64,000 bases of DNA, taken from NCBI GenBank assembly GCA_965219515.1, contig OZ244776.1, positions 2,728,001 to 2,792,000 of the forward strand. The letters are read 5' to 3'. Every line of letters starts with the position of its first letter. Positions within the stretch are counted from its first letter, which is position 1. This document shows positions 17,163 through 27,703 of this stretch, one piece after another. A model generated the notes under the pieces. That model did no database searches. It was not told where the DNA came from and saw nothing but the letters and a program-made list of their open reading frames with translations. The DNA comes from Ilyomonas sp965219515 (GTDB lineage: Bacteria; Bacteroidota; Bacteroidia; Chitinophagales; Chitinophagaceae). The position numbers and the translations under genes were made by a program.

Positions 17163-19569
17163 TAATTATTTTTTTCAATCGCTGATACATAAATGAGATA
17201 ATCAGCAGCAGTATGCCAAGGCAAAAGAAAGCGATGATTTTACCTGCCACCGGAATATTACTGATGTCGTAAGCAAACAGCTTAAGTAAAGTAAATGAAA
17301 ACAGGCTGAGCGATATAACGCGCAAGGTTTTGAATTTGTATCTCATGCCAAGCCACATCAGCGCGAAAGAACACAATCCCCACAAAACAGGCAGCACCGC
17401 TTTTACAAAAACACGGTTGATGATTTCTTCCTGCGTTTCGTTTGTATAAAATAACTGCAACGTGATAAGATACACTTCTGCGCTAAAAAATGCAACAACG
17501 CCGAGACTTATCAGCCAGGCTAATTTATTTTTTTGCGCAACGGCAGAATCAGAAATGAGCCTTATTAACCGATAAAAAATAACGCCCGTTAACACTGCAG
17601 TAAGCCAATGCGCAATGAACAGATAATTGAACGATTGGTTTCTTCCGTAAAGTAACGTATGCAGCAAATTTGTTGTTGACGCAAGCAATAAAAAATAAGC
17701 AATCACACAGCTTACAAGCCATATCGTTTGCAAGCGTGAGTTACCGGTTGAATGATTTATTTTCTTATTGATATAAAACAAAATAAGCACAAACGAAAAT
17801 GAATAAAGCTCCTGATATAAAATAGCTATGCCGGCAAACGAAAAATGATGGTTGAACTGATAATTGATTTCGATATTGCCCACCAGGAATAAGATTACAA
17901 GCGCAGCGATACGAAAAAAAGATGCGTTTACAAACAACAACCGGCTGTTGCTTTTGCGAAGCAAAATATGCAGCACATAAGAAGCCGCCGCGGCATAGCA
18001 ACCCGTAATAAAGCCACGGTTAAGAACAACGGGAACAGATGTCTTATAACGGGTAAAAACGGAAAATATACCATAGATATTCGCCCAGTCGCCCAGCAAA
18101 CTAACAAACATACACACATAGACAATCAGGGCTGCATATTGAATGATACTGATTTTCGATTTTATATAAAGCCAGCCTAACAGCACCGCTTCTGACGCCC
18201 AGAACAAAGTGATAAAATGCCCGTGCAACTGCAATGGCGCCGTAAGCGAGACAAACGTAAGCGTGATGCCGATAAGCAGGTATAAGATGTTGGTATCGAG
18301 ACTCTTTTTCGCGAATAAAAAATAAGAAAAAACAAGGTTAAAAACCGCCATTGCCGCACTGAATAAACCATTGTACTGGTCTGAATGACTATTGTGCAGA
18401 CAATACAAACCGGCGCTAAAAAACAAAGCGGCATCGGCTAACAAAACAGAAAAATCGAAAGCGATAAACCGCTTGTTTTCTCTGATGTTATTGGCTATAT
18501 TAATAACGAGAAACAGGAGGTAAAAAATGGCGGCAAACAGAAAACCGTTTGTGTATGTGGAAGGCTTTTCATTGTATGGCAGCGCGTAAAGCCAGGAGGC
18601 AAACAGAATAACCGTAAACACAAAAGCGGTTGTATTTACAATGCGCCAGGCTTTGTTGTAAGCAATGAGCAGCAAGCCTGTATTTAATACAATGAGATAG
18701 GTAAACAGGGTAATATAATTTCCGCTTCCGGTGCTGATTAAAAAGGGCGCCGCAAAACCGCCCGTTAACGCAATTACGGCAAGCTCTTCACGATTGTATA
18801 ATAAAGCCAATGCTACCGCAAATGCCGTGATGACAAGCATGATGATAAAAGCAACGGTTTGCGAAAACAACTGATATTGCTGAAACGCAAGCGTAATGGT
18901 AAAATATAAAACAGCAAGCCCGCCGCCGGCCAATACCGAGCTGAACGCATGATAATTGCTGCGCAGCCTGTGCGCAATGCTTATAAGTATGCCGCCGCAA
19001 ACAATGCCGATGGCCACTCTTCCGATGGCGCCGATCCATTCATTATCTATGGCAAATTTTACAAAATAAGCGATGGCTAATACAAGAATGCCGATGCCGA
19101 TTTTACTGACTAAATTTTCGCCGATAAATTTTTCCAGATCCGGATTGCGTTCGAAAAAAGATGGCTTTTGCGGCTTAGAAACAGGTGGCGGTTGCAGGGG
19201 AAAAACCGGCAATGCAGCAGGCGCGGTTTCTTCTTTCTGAAGCGTTGTTGTTTCTAAGTTGAACGCGGTTTGCTCAGGTTCCTCTCGCCACTCGTGAAGA
19301 GGGTTTAGCGGTGCGGGCTTTTTCTCTGTTATTTTAAATCCCGATTTCCAGTAATCTTCTTTCTTTTCAGGTTTAAAAATGTCCGGTTTCGTTTCATCAG
19401 CCTTTTTTTCTGTTGTTGCAGCAGGCACGGCAATCTGTTGCGACAATAACTTTTTGAGCGTCATTATTTCATGCTCAAGCCGTTCTAACCTGCGTTTTGT
19501 TCCCCCTTTGAAAGACAACAATACAAACAGTATCACAATCAGCAGCAATATGGCAAATGCAATAAACAT
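17134..19569 (-). CDS. DUF2339 polytopic membrane protein
   Basis: This 811-residue protein has an N-terminal anchor helix, a charged region with a short coiled coil and proline-rich linker (about 20-140), then more than twenty predicted membrane helices. The segment IGENLVSKIGIGILVLAIAY marks the start of the DUF2339 domain. The function of the family is not established. It heads a translationally overlapping cluster with the DUF3999 and DUF4286 genes, so these products probably act together in the inner membrane. Confidence 0.88.
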   Translation of the reverse strand: MFIAFAILLLIVILFVLLSFKGGTKRRLERLEHEIMTLKKLLSQQIAVPAATTEKKADETKPDIFKPEKKEDYWKSGFKITEKKPAPLNPLHEWREEPEQTAFNLETTTLQKEETAPAALPVFPLQPPPVSKPQKPSFFERNPDLEKFIGENLVSKIGIGILVLAIAYFVKFAIDNEWIGAIGRVAIGIVCGGILISIAHRLRSNYHAFSSVLAGGGLAVLYFTITLAFQQYQLFSQTVAFIIMLVITAFAVALALLYNREELAVIALTGGFAAPFLISTGSGNYITLFTYLIVLNTGLLLIAYNKAWRIVNTTAFVFTVILFASWLYALPYNEKPSTYTNGFLFAAIFYLLFLVINIANNIRENKRFIAFDFSVLLADAALFFSAGLYCLHNSHSDQYNGLFSAAMAVFNLVFSYFLFAKKSLDTNILYLLIGITLTFVSLTAPLQLHGHFITLFWASEAVLLGWLYIKSKISIIQYAALIVYVCMFVSLLGDWANIYGIFSVFTRYKTSVPVVLNRGFITGCYAAAASYVLHILLRKSNSRLLFVNASFFRIAALVILFLVGNIEINYQFNHHFSFAGIAILYQELYSFSFVLILFYINKKINHSTGNSRLQTIWLVSCVIAYFLLLASTTNLLHTLLYGRNQSFNYLFIAHWLTAVLTGVIFYRLIRLISDSAVAQKNKLAWLISLGVVAFFSAEVYLITLQLFYTNETQEEIINRVFVKAVLPVLWGLCSFALMWLGMRYKFKTLRVISLSLFSFTLLKLFAYDISNIPVAGKIIAFFCLGILLLIISFMYQRLKKIIIEDEAKPLA

Positions 19570-19627
19570 AGCAGCGCGTTAAGTAAAAGTTTTTTAAGTT
19601 GATTGATTTTTCAAAAACAATATCTCC

Positions 19628-21427
19628 TCATCTTACGCCGTGCATCATGCGTTTCAGAAACGGCGTTAAGGCAAGCAACAGCAACGCGGCGGCACCGGAC
19701 AGGATTACAAAAACCATAAAAAACTCGTATAGATTATGAATGTCGTAACCGGCGAATTGCGGATAAATGGCTTCAATTTTACTTTTGGCAAGAAACGACA
19801 ATTGCTCTGCGGTTGGCTTTATGGTTCCGTTGAGAACGGCTTTTAAATTGATGCCATGTGCCGCAGCTTCGGCATATTTGTCATCGGTTGGCGGCAGCAG
19901 TGCGCCCAATGTTCCGGCAAGTGCATATCCGGCAGCATTACCCAAAAACCATACGCCCATCAGCAACGAAGCAAACCGCCTTGGCGCCAGCTTGGCTACC
20001 AGCGATAAGCCGATTGGCGACAAACACAATTCGCCGAACGTATGCAACAGATACAATACAATGAGCCAGATAACACCCAGTTTGGCCGCGCCTAAATCTT
20101 TTACCTGCGTAGCAATAATAAAATAGCCAAGCCCGATTAAGGCCAGACCAATGGCTTGCTTTACGGTTGAAATCGGCTCTAAGTTTCTTTTTTGCAACGC
20201 GCTCCACATCAGGCTGAAGGGCACGGCAAATATGACGATGAACAGTCCATTAAAAATCTGAACCATACTTGGCGGCATATTCCAGCCAAGGATATTGGTA
20301 TCGGTTTGCTTATCGGCAATAAACGTAAGCGAAGAGCCTGACTGTTCAAAAGCCGCCCAGAAAAAAATTACGAAAAATGATACGATGTACAGCACCAGAA
20401 TGCGTTGTGTTTCAATACGCGTGAGCGATTTATCGGTTAAAATAAAAACGGCAAGACTGATGCCGGCTGCATAGATAAACGGATAAATATAGGTTTCTAT
20501 CGGCGAAACGGCAAGGGCTGAAAAATAGCCGCCGATGCCTGTACCAATCGCCGGCATTGTTTCTTTATCCCACGATAAATATTGAATCGCAAAGTATAGA
20601 AATACCAGCGAACCAATCAGAATATAAAGAGATTGCTTTGAAAATCTTGCCTGCACCTCATCCGGGTCGGTAATAACATCCACCGCTTTGGCGGGTCGTG
20701 CGCCGATGGCTTTTCCTTCGGGCGTTACAATGTAACGGTTCTTTAAAAAATAAAAACTTATCACGCCAAGCAACATGGCAATGGCAGCCGCCAGAAAGCC
20801 CCAGCGAAATGCCATGGTATCTCTGATAAAAGAAATGGTGCCATCGGCGGCGGTAACCTGGTGTTTTACATCGCCAACAAACGGGCAAATAAACTGCCCT
20901 AAGAATGCGCCCACATTAATACCCATATAAAAAATGGTAAACGCAGAATCAAGCTTGTTTTTTTGCGTAGCCGGGTATAACTGCCCAACCATGGAAGAAA
21001 TATTGGGTTTAAAAAAACCATTACCCAGAATAATAACGCCCAACGCAAGCCACATCAAATTGGTGGCAAGGCTTAAGTTGGAAGGAAAAATGCTGGCACT
21101 GCAAAACAACAATACCTGACCGATGCACATGGTAGAGCCGCCCAATAAAATGCAGGTTCTGTTGCCAAGAAATTTGTCAGCCACGTAGCCGCCCAGCATC
21201 GGTGTCAGGTAACACAAGCCAAGATAGCCGCCATAAATAAAAGATGCCTGCTGCTCGCCCATGGTTAGCGATTCAACCAGGAAAAGCGTAAGCAATGTGC
21301 GCATTCCGTAGAAGTTAAACCGCTCCCACATTTCGGTGGTAAACAAAACGCCCAAACCTTTGGGATGGCCTTTCTGAGCCTGCGCACTTAACAGAACCGC
21401 TTCATCGGCGGGCATTGCATTTGACAT
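19628..21427 (-). CDS. POT family proton-dependent oligopeptide transporter
   Basis: This 599-residue major facilitator protein of the POT/PTR family imports di- and tripeptides with protons. The first helix carries the family motif ExxERF (EMWERFNFYGMR), which couples proton and substrate. The loop after helix 2 has GGYVADKFLG, the PTR2 signature region. About 14 hydrophobic segments are visible, which fits the bacterial POT layout with two extra helices. An extended soluble loop near 495-540 precedes the last helices. It is transcribed alone, with a purD promoter region divergent to it. Confidence 0.93.
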   Translation of the reverse strand: MSNAMPADEAVLLSAQAQKGHPKGLGVLFTTEMWERFNFYGMRTLLTLFLVESLTMGEQQASFIYGGYLGLCYLTPMLGGYVADKFLGNRTCILLGGSTMCIGQVLLFCSASIFPSNLSLATNLMWLALGVIILGNGFFKPNISSMVGQLYPATQKNKLDSAFTIFYMGINVGAFLGQFICPFVGDVKHQVTAADGTISFIRDTMAFRWGFLAAAIAMLLGVISFYFLKNRYIVTPEGKAIGARPAKAVDVITDPDEVQARFSKQSLYILIGSLVFLYFAIQYLSWDKETMPAIGTGIGGYFSALAVSPIETYIYPFIYAAGISLAVFILTDKSLTRIETQRILVLYIVSFFVIFFWAAFEQSGSSLTFIADKQTDTNILGWNMPPSMVQIFNGLFIVIFAVPFSLMWSALQKRNLEPISTVKQAIGLALIGLGYFIIATQVKDLGAAKLGVIWLIVLYLLHTFGELCLSPIGLSLVAKLAPRRFASLLMGVWFLGNAAGYALAGTLGALLPPTDDKYAEAAAHGINLKAVLNGTIKPTAEQLSFLAKSKIEAIYPQFAGYDIHNLYEFFMVFVILSGAAALLLLALTPFLKRMMHGVR

Positions 21428-21563
21428 GTGTTGTTTGTTTTTCGTTATTGATTGCAGCCGTAAAGTAAGGAGAAATTTGTATCTGTAATGATTGTTATGA
21501 TTGATTTGTAAAACGTCTGTTTATTTTCGTCCGGTAATCATCGCAAACCTGATATATTTTATT

Positions 21564-22838
21564 ATGAAAATACTTTTACTCGGCTCCGGCGGCCGCGAGC
21601 ACGCGCTGGCGTGGAAGATGCAGCAAAGCCCGCTCTGCAAACAATTGTTTATTGCGCCAGGCAACGCAGGCACCGCGCAATGCGGCAGCAATGTTGAGAT
21701 GAACGTAAATGATTTTGCAGCAATTGATGATTTCTGCAGAGAGCAAGAAATAGATATGCTTGTCGTTGGTCCGGAAGAGCCGCTGGTTAGAGGCATTTAC
21801 AATTATTTTCAAAGTGGGGAATCGTGGAAAGGAATTGTAATCGGGCCGTCAAAAGAAGCCGCGCAGTTAGAAGGCAGCAAGGCGTTTTCCAAACGCTTTA
21901 TGCAGCGGCACAACATTCCCACAGCGGCTTATGAAGAGTTTGATGAAAGCAGTTATCATCTCGGTGTTCAGTACATTAAACAACACAGTTTGCCCGTTGT
22001 ATTAAAAGCAGACGGGCTGGCAGCCGGCAAAGGCGTTGTCATCTGCCATACCACCGAAGAAGCGTTGCAGGCTTTTGAAAAAATGATTGTGGGCAAACAG
22101 TTTGGGGAAGCGTCTGCCAGCGTTGTTATTGAGCAATATTTATCAGGCATCGAACTAAGCATGTTTGTAATAACGGATGGCAACGAGTATCAAATGATCG
22201 GTCATGCAAAAGATTACAAACGCATCGGCGAAGGCGATACCGGTTTGAATACGGGCGGTATGGGCTGCGTAAGCCCGGTGCCTTTTGCTGATGAATTGTT
22301 TATGCAAAAAGTAGAAACGAAAATTATACAGCCAACCATCAATGGCTTGCAAAAAGATGAACTGGTATATAAAGGATTTATTTTTTTCGGATTAATAAAT
22401 GTACACAACGAACCATTTTTAATTGAATACAATTGCCGCATGGGCGATCCGGAAACAGAAGTTGTAATGCCGCTACTGAAGAACGATTTGGTAGCATTAT
22501 TCCTGGCTGTTGATAACGGAACATTACAAAACATAACTATTGAAACAGACAACCGTTGCTGCTGCACCATCGTTGCGGTGAGCGAAGGCTATCCTGGTAC
22601 TTACAAAAAAAATATTCCCATTCAGTTCAACACATATAAATCGCATGGCTCGCTCATTTTTCATGCAGGTACCAAACAGGAAGGCGAAATTATTTTTACA
22701 AATGGCGGACGTGTGTTAGCCGTTTCTTCTTTCGGCGACACGATTGGCGAAGCGGTGCAGCATTCGCTGACTGTAATAAAAGACATTCACTATGCCGGCA
22801 TATATTACCGGAAGGATATCGGGTATGAATTTGTGTAA
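21564..22838 (+). CDS. purD: Phosphoribosylamine--glycine ligase
   Basis: GAR synthetase joins 5-phosphoribosylamine and glycine with ATP in step two of purine synthesis. From ATG 21564 (MKILLLGSGGREHALAW) it has 424 residues, the usual length. An earlier start at 21501 adds 21 residues unlike the family. The N-terminal Rossmann-like part, the ATP-grasp core with KADGLAAGKGV and the metal-binding EYNCRMGDPE segment are all intact. No other purine gene is adjacent. Confidence 0.96.
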   Translation: MKILLLGSGGREHALAWKMQQSPLCKQLFIAPGNAGTAQCGSNVEMNVNDFAAIDDFCREQEIDMLVVGPEEPLVRGIYNYFQSGESWKGIVIGPSKEAAQLEGSKAFSKRFMQRHNIPTAAYEEFDESSYHLGVQYIKQHSLPVVLKADGLAAGKGVVICHTTEEALQAFEKMIVGKQFGEASASVVIEQYLSGIELSMFVITDGNEYQMIGHAKDYKRIGEGDTGLNTGGMGCVSPVPFADELFMQKVETKIIQPTINGLQKDELVYKGFIFFGLINVHNEPFLIEYNCRMGDPETEVVMPLLKNDLVALFLAVDNGTLQNITIETDNRCCCTIVAVSEGYPGTYKKNIPIQFNTYKSHGSLIFHAGTKQEGEIIFTNGGRVLAVSSFGDTIGEAVQHSLTVIKDIHYAGIYYRKDIGYEFV

Positions 22839-22889
22839 AAAACCGATTAAGTGTTCGAAGCCTTGTAAAGCTCTTTGTGGTACAGGTAG

Positions 22890-23336
22890 TCAGTGAGTTA
22901 CATGTTTCACGTCGAAAACCAAACTGTTTTGTTCGTCGGCAGATGACACAACGGGAATTAATGAATTGTCTGGCAACAGACTAAAGACAGCATCACACCT
23001 TATTCTGCCTTCATAATTTAATTTACGCTGTTTTATAAAATCATTGTTCTCGTCAGGCAAAGCAAAATAAGGTGTTGTGCTTACCTGACTTTTAGTAAAG
23101 GCGATGATTCCGTTATCATTGCAATCAATGTTTTCGAAAAAGTATAAAATGGGATCATTGACAACAAGTTTACTGCCTGTACCAATTGGATTTAAATTCA
23201 AATCAAATCTTAGTATGGCGTACGTACCTATAAACTCCGGATAAAACACAAATTCGTTTTTTTGCGCAGCATAAAATGATTTTTCCGGCGCCAGAAAATT
23301 TATCGAATCCTGGAAAGGAGCGGTATTATTTAACAC
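22890..23336 (-). CDS. Hypothetical protein, possible propeller-protein remnant
   Basis: This is a frame of 148 codons with a GTG start; an in-frame TAA lies two codons upstream, so no longer version exists. The sequence has repeated short strands separated by polar turns (NEFVFYPEF, GTYAILRFDLNLNPIG, GIIAFTKSQ). That resembles part of a DUF4221/6-bladed propeller protein. It may be the 3' remnant of a longer gene. No signal peptide is seen. The identification is weak. Confidence 0.4.
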   Translation of the reverse strand: MLNNTAPFQDSINFLAPEKSFYAAQKNEFVFYPEFIGTYAILRFDLNLNPIGTGSKLVVNDPILYFFENIDCNDNGIIAFTKSQVSTTPYFALPDENNDFIKQRKLNYEGRIRCDAVFSLLPDNSLIPVVSSADEQNSLVFDVKHVTH

Positions 23337-23461
23337 ATATTAATAAGTATGACATAGGAATTGTTTCCCCTATATAAAAAACCGGAATTATGTAAGCAAC
23401 CTAATTATAAAAGAAGATAAGTTCCTCTTTTTCCTATTGTGTTCATGAATTATATCCGGAA

Positions 23462-24604
23462 TTAGTTGTTATCAGCCCTTTCATTTTCTGTTAGCAACAC
23501 TTTCTTTTTGAGCCATAGTCTGATAGGTTCATCATATAATTTCAGACAGGCATACGCAATAGCAAGAGACAAAATAAGAACCAGCAGAGCTACAGGAAAG
23601 GCTTGCTGTATAGAGCGTTTATTATCAACAGCCCAGGCAGTGTAAATATAAATAAGAGGGTAGTGTGTAATGTACAGGGGATATGAAATATCACCGAGAA
23701 ACTTACATATCCGCGTGGCAAGTTTGCCAGTAATCTAACTGCCGGCTCCCAGACATACAATTAACGGAAAGATGAAAATGATGGTTATTGATTCATACAG
23801 TCCGTTCATCCACAAATGTTCACTGCCACCGATTCTGGGTATGGAAAGAAACACAACCAGCAACAGGCTGCACCAAAAGAATGTATATTTTATATGGATG
23901 CGCTTACCGATCCGGAAAAGTAATAATCCTGCAAAGAATGGATATAGCAAACGGGTAAAGCCAATTTGCAGTTGCAGGGGTTCGAGTGACCAGCCCCCAA
24001 TTACATCGCCGGAAGTGCCGGCAATGGTAAGATATATCAATGCACAGGCAGATAGAAACACGAGTATGGCAAGGGCTGCCTTTGAAAACTTCCGTACTAT
24101 CGTAGCATAAAGGATATTGGCAAAATACTCGTAGAAAAGGCTCCATGCAGGTCCGTTCAGCGGATAAGTCTCCTGCCAGCCGCGTATATCCATAGAGGGC
24201 GGTATGGGAATCAGGGTAAACCCGATCAGCATAATGACAAGCATATACCACACCGGCACATCGTTTATGTTAGGCCACAATACGGATGATTGTTGAAAAT
24301 AAAAGCAACAGGCACCTATAATGGAACCCATGATTACCATAGGCTGAAGCCTGATAAGACGTCTCTTAAAAAAATCACCGGCTGTCATTTTTTTCCAGCG
24401 GTCATCGTAAGCATAGCCGATTACAAAACCGGAAAGCAAAAAGAAAAAATCTACTGCTAAGTAGCCATGGTTGATAACCTGATATAATGGTCCTGCAGAA
24501 TGGGCTTCAAAAATGTGAAATATTACCACAACGATAGACGCCACGCCGCGCAAACCATCCAGTATCTGGTAATGCGGTTTTGAATACAACAAAATTGGTT
24601 TCAT
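23462..24604 (-). pseudogene. Acyltransferase 3 family membrane protein with in-frame stop
   Basis: This OafA/YrhL-type integral membrane acyltransferase transfers acyl groups to cell-surface sugars. The N-terminus shows the family start ILDGLRGVASIVVVIFH with the conserved arginine and histidine, then about ten helices. Translation stops at an amber codon (23735-23737) after residue 289. The same frame then continues without interruption for 90 more codons (ITGKLATRICKFLGDISYPLYITHYP) to a stop at 23462. The whole would be about 380 residues, normal for the family. The last two helices are therefore lost unless the stop is read through or is a sequencing error. Confidence 0.8.
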
Positions 24605-24793
24605 GTAAATCGTAAGCTTCTGACAGGTTATTTTTTAAAGCAGAATGGTTATCTGCTCATATAATATGAGAAGTATTTATGTAGTAGTAAACAACTGCTT
24701 TCAGTGTCTTTCTTGAAAAACAAGCCTCTTAAAAAGCAGGCAATCAACCGGCATAACCTTTTTCCTGGTTTTGTTGCGAATCAGTTTTTACCG

Positions 24794-26338
24794 CTATCCT
24801 GCCCAGCCTTCCCGATCCAGACTCCGGTATTGAATGGCTTCTGCTAAGTGTTCTACTTTAATATCGGCGCTTGCCGCTAAGTCGGCAATAGTACGGCTTA
24901 CTTTTAAAATCCGGTCATAAGCACGGGCGCTTAAGTTTAAACGCTCCATGGCGCGCTTTAACAGCGTTTCGCCAGCCTGACCAATCGCGCAAAATTCACG
25001 CAGTTGTTTGCTGCTCATCTGCGCATTGGCATACATGCCTGCAACGCCATCATAACGCCCGGTTTGTATGTCTCTTGCTTTGATAACCCGATCCCGGATC
25101 TGCGATGACGATTCGCCTTTGCTGTTGGTATTGCTGAGTTCGCTAAACGGCACCGGCGTTACTTCCACATGCAGATCAATCCTGTCTAACAAGGGTCCCG
25201 AGACTTTGTTCAAATATTTCTGAACCGCACCCGGCGGGCAGGTACATTCTTTTTCGGGATGATTGTAATAGCCGCACGGGCAGGGATTCATAGAAGCGAT
25301 CAACATAAAATTGGCAGGAAAATCCAACGCTATTTTTGCCCGCGAAATGGTTACGCGCCGTTCTTCCATCGGCTGGCGCATCACTTCCAGAACGGTGCGT
25401 TTAAATTCGGGCAATTCATCTAAAAAAAGCACGCCGTTGTGCGATAGCGAAATCTCGCCTGGTTGCGGTATATTACCGCCGCCAACAAGAGCAACATCGC
25501 TGATGGTATGATGCGGCGACCGAAACGGACGCTTGCTGATAAGCGAACTGTTTTCCGGCATTTTGCCTGCCACGCTGTGTATTTTGGTGGTCTCTAAAGC
25601 TTCGTGCAAACTAAGCGGCGGCAGTATGGTAGGCAATCGTTTTGCCAGCATCGTTTTGCCAGCGCCGGGCGGGCCAATCAGGATGGCATTGTGGCCGCCG
25701 GCAGCGGCAATCTCCAGCGCGCGCTTGATGTTTTCCTGACCTTTTACATCATTAAAATCTACATCGTACTGATATTGCGAATCGAAAAATTCTTCACGCG
25801 TATTCACTTCAACCGGTGTTAAGAACGATTCGTTTTTAAAGAACTCAACCACATCATTCAAATGCTCCACGCCATATACTTTCAGGTTGTTTACCATGCC
25901 TGCTTCACGTGCATTTGCGGTTGGCACAATCAATCCTGTAAAGCCTTCTTTGCGGGCTTGTATGGCAATGGGCAATGCACCTTTGATGGGCTGAATTTTT
26001 CCATCAAGACTTAATTCGCCCATCATAATATATCGGCTTAAACGTTCGGGTTCTTCTATCTGTTCTGTTGCGCCCAATACGCCAACGGCAATGGGCAAAT
26101 CAAACGCAGAGCCGGTCTTTTTGATGTCTGCCGGCGCCAGGTTTACCACCAGCTTGGTACGCGGCATGTAGTAGTTATTGGTCTTAATGGCGCTTTCTAT
26201 TCTTTGTAAACTTTCTTTTACGGCGCTGTCGGGCAATCCAACAATAAAATAATGCTGCCCGGCGCTTACGTTTACTTCTATGGTTATGGTAATGGCTTCC
26301 ACGCCATAAACGGCGCTTCCGAATGTTTTGACGAGCAT
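24794..26338 (-). CDS. YifB/ComM-like Mg-chelatase AAA+ ATPase
   Basis: This 514-residue protein has an N-terminal ChlI domain (1-165, FIVGLPDSAVKES), a Walker A at 222-229 (GPPGAGKT), a Walker B LFLDELPEF and a C-terminal Mg_chelatase_C helical domain. A cysteine-rich loop (CPCGYYNHPEKECTC) sits before the sensor region, as in the family. ComM homologues are helicase-like factors that promote branch migration during natural transformation. Whether this organism is transformable cannot be seen here. Monocistronic. Confidence 0.93.
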   Translation of the reverse strand: MLVKTFGSAVYGVEAITITIEVNVSAGQHYFIVGLPDSAVKESLQRIESAIKTNNYYMPRTKLVVNLAPADIKKTGSAFDLPIAVGVLGATEQIEEPERLSRYIMMGELSLDGKIQPIKGALPIAIQARKEGFTGLIVPTANAREAGMVNNLKVYGVEHLNDVVEFFKNESFLTPVEVNTREEFFDSQYQYDVDFNDVKGQENIKRALEIAAAGGHNAILIGPPGAGKTMLAKRLPTILPPLSLHEALETTKIHSVAGKMPENSSLISKRPFRSPHHTISDVALVGGGNIPQPGEISLSHNGVLFLDELPEFKRTVLEVMRQPMEERRVTISRAKIALDFPANFMLIASMNPCPCGYYNHPEKECTCPPGAVQKYLNKVSGPLLDRIDLHVEVTPVPFSELSNTNSKGESSSQIRDRVIKARDIQTGRYDGVAGMYANAQMSSKQLREFCAIGQAGETLLKRAMERLNLSARAYDRILKVSRTIADLAASADIKVEHLAEAIQYRSLDREGWAG

Positions 26339-26482
26339 GTTCGCTTTGGGTTCTAAGGAAGCAAGTTTACGCCATTTTTAATTGAAGGAAATATTTATGT
26401 TCGGAATATTTGCAATGCGCTTCTTCAATTCGTTTTCCAAATAGCAGATATCGTTATCTTGGTCTTTTAAATTACTATAATT

Positions 26483-27436
26483 ATGAATGCAACAACCATC
26501 ATTGCAGACGCAAAGCGGATGATCACGCTGATTTTTATTGTTTTCTTTTTTAATAACGCCAGAGCGGGAAATGCAGATTTGGCACCCATTGCAGGCAGGT
26601 GGGACATAACGGTAAATTATAATGGCAAACAGTTGCCTTCGTGGATGGGCATCTGGGTGTCGGGCAACAATACATTGGTAGGCGAATTTGTTTCTTCGGG
26701 CGGCAGTGCCAGACCTATATCGCAGGTAATGACGGATGCCGACAGCTTTCATTTTTCCATCCCGCCGCAATGGGAAAAAGAGCCTGACAACCTGATGGTA
26801 AAAGGCATTGTAAACGGAGACATTGCAACCGGCATCATTACATTTCCCAATGGACAACAATATGGCTGGTCTGCGGTGCGCGCACCATCTTTACAACGCA
26901 TGGCGGCAGCTGTTTGGGGTAAGCCGGTAAAGCTGTTTAACGGCACCGATTTACAGGGCTGGCACGCCTTGGGCGAAAATCAATGGATTGTAGAAACCGG
27001 CGTTTTAAAAAGTCCGAAGTCTGGCTCTAACCTGGTAAGCGACAGGAAGTATAACGACTTCAAACTGCATATTGAATTTCGCTATCCCGAGCACAGCAAC
27101 AGCGGCGTGTATTTGCGCGGGCGTTATGAAGTGCAGATAGAAGACGGCGATAGCATACATCCTGCCATTGATCAGTTGGGGGCTGTATATGGTTTTCTTG
27201 CGCCGGCCGAAAAAGCGGGTAAGAAAGCAGGCGAATGGCAATCGTATGATATTACGCTAACGGGCAGACTTGTTACGGTGGTTTTAAATGGCGTAACCAT
27301 TATCAGCAACCGCGAGATACCCGGCATTACCGGCGGGGCGATTGACAGCAAAGAAGGTGAGCCGGGACCGCTGCAAATTCAGGGCGACCACGGCCCGATT
27401 GAGTTTCGCAATATTGTGCTGACGGAGGGAAAATAA
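26483..27436 (+). CDS. Secreted DUF1080 (3-keto-disaccharide hydrolase) domain protein
   Basis: This is a 317-residue exported protein. An N-terminal signal helix (MITLIFIVFFFNNARA) starts at residue 13, so ATG 26519 is an alternative start. Residues about 25-140 form a small beta domain of unknown type. Residues 150-315 are the DUF1080 concanavalin-like domain (VKLFNGTDLQGWH, HSNSGVYLRGRYEVQIED, GPLQIQGDHGPIEFRNI). Related proteins hydrolyse 3-keto sugars or bind carbohydrates. It has no partner genes adjacent, so the substrate is unknown. Confidence 0.85.
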   Translation: MNATTIIADAKRMITLIFIVFFFNNARAGNADLAPIAGRWDITVNYNGKQLPSWMGIWVSGNNTLVGEFVSSGGSARPISQVMTDADSFHFSIPPQWEKEPDNLMVKGIVNGDIATGIITFPNGQQYGWSAVRAPSLQRMAAAVWGKPVKLFNGTDLQGWHALGENQWIVETGVLKSPKSGSNLVSDRKYNDFKLHIEFRYPEHSNSGVYLRGRYEVQIEDGDSIHPAIDQLGAVYGFLAPAEKAGKKAGEWQSYDITLTGRLVTVVLNGVTIISNREIPGITGGAIDSKEGEPGPLQIQGDHGPIEFRNIVLTEGK

Positions 27437-27496
27437 AAGCAGATGCCGGGCTGAAAAAAAGTTGCATCTGCTTCAGGATTATTGTCAATTTATTTT

Positions 27497-27646
27497 TTAA
27501 TTGAAAATGTTATTCACGTTGCGGATAGATTCATTTTTTTCGGGTGATAATTGTTTGTAAGACACCGGCTCTTTGTAGTAAGAACGGGCGCAGGATGTAA
27601 GAAATAAAGCCATCATTATAACGTAAATTGCAAATGTCTTTTTCAT
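27497..27646 (-). CDS. Small lipoprotein (49 aa)
   Basis: ATG at 27646 opens a 49-residue frame: a signal peptide with lipobox LTSC (Cys19) and a short polar mature part of 30 residues ending NVNNIFN. The structure of a complete lipoprotein in so short a frame supports expression. No family is recognised. It lies between the DUF1080 and HxlR genes. Confidence 0.55.
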   Translation of the reverse strand: MKKTFAIYVIMMALFLTSCARSYYKEPVSYKQLSPEKNESIRNVNNIFN

Positions 27647-27703
27647 GTTGTTACCATTTTAAAATTTCTTTTTATGGCAGGCATTGTTTCGTCAGCATCG
27701 TTT

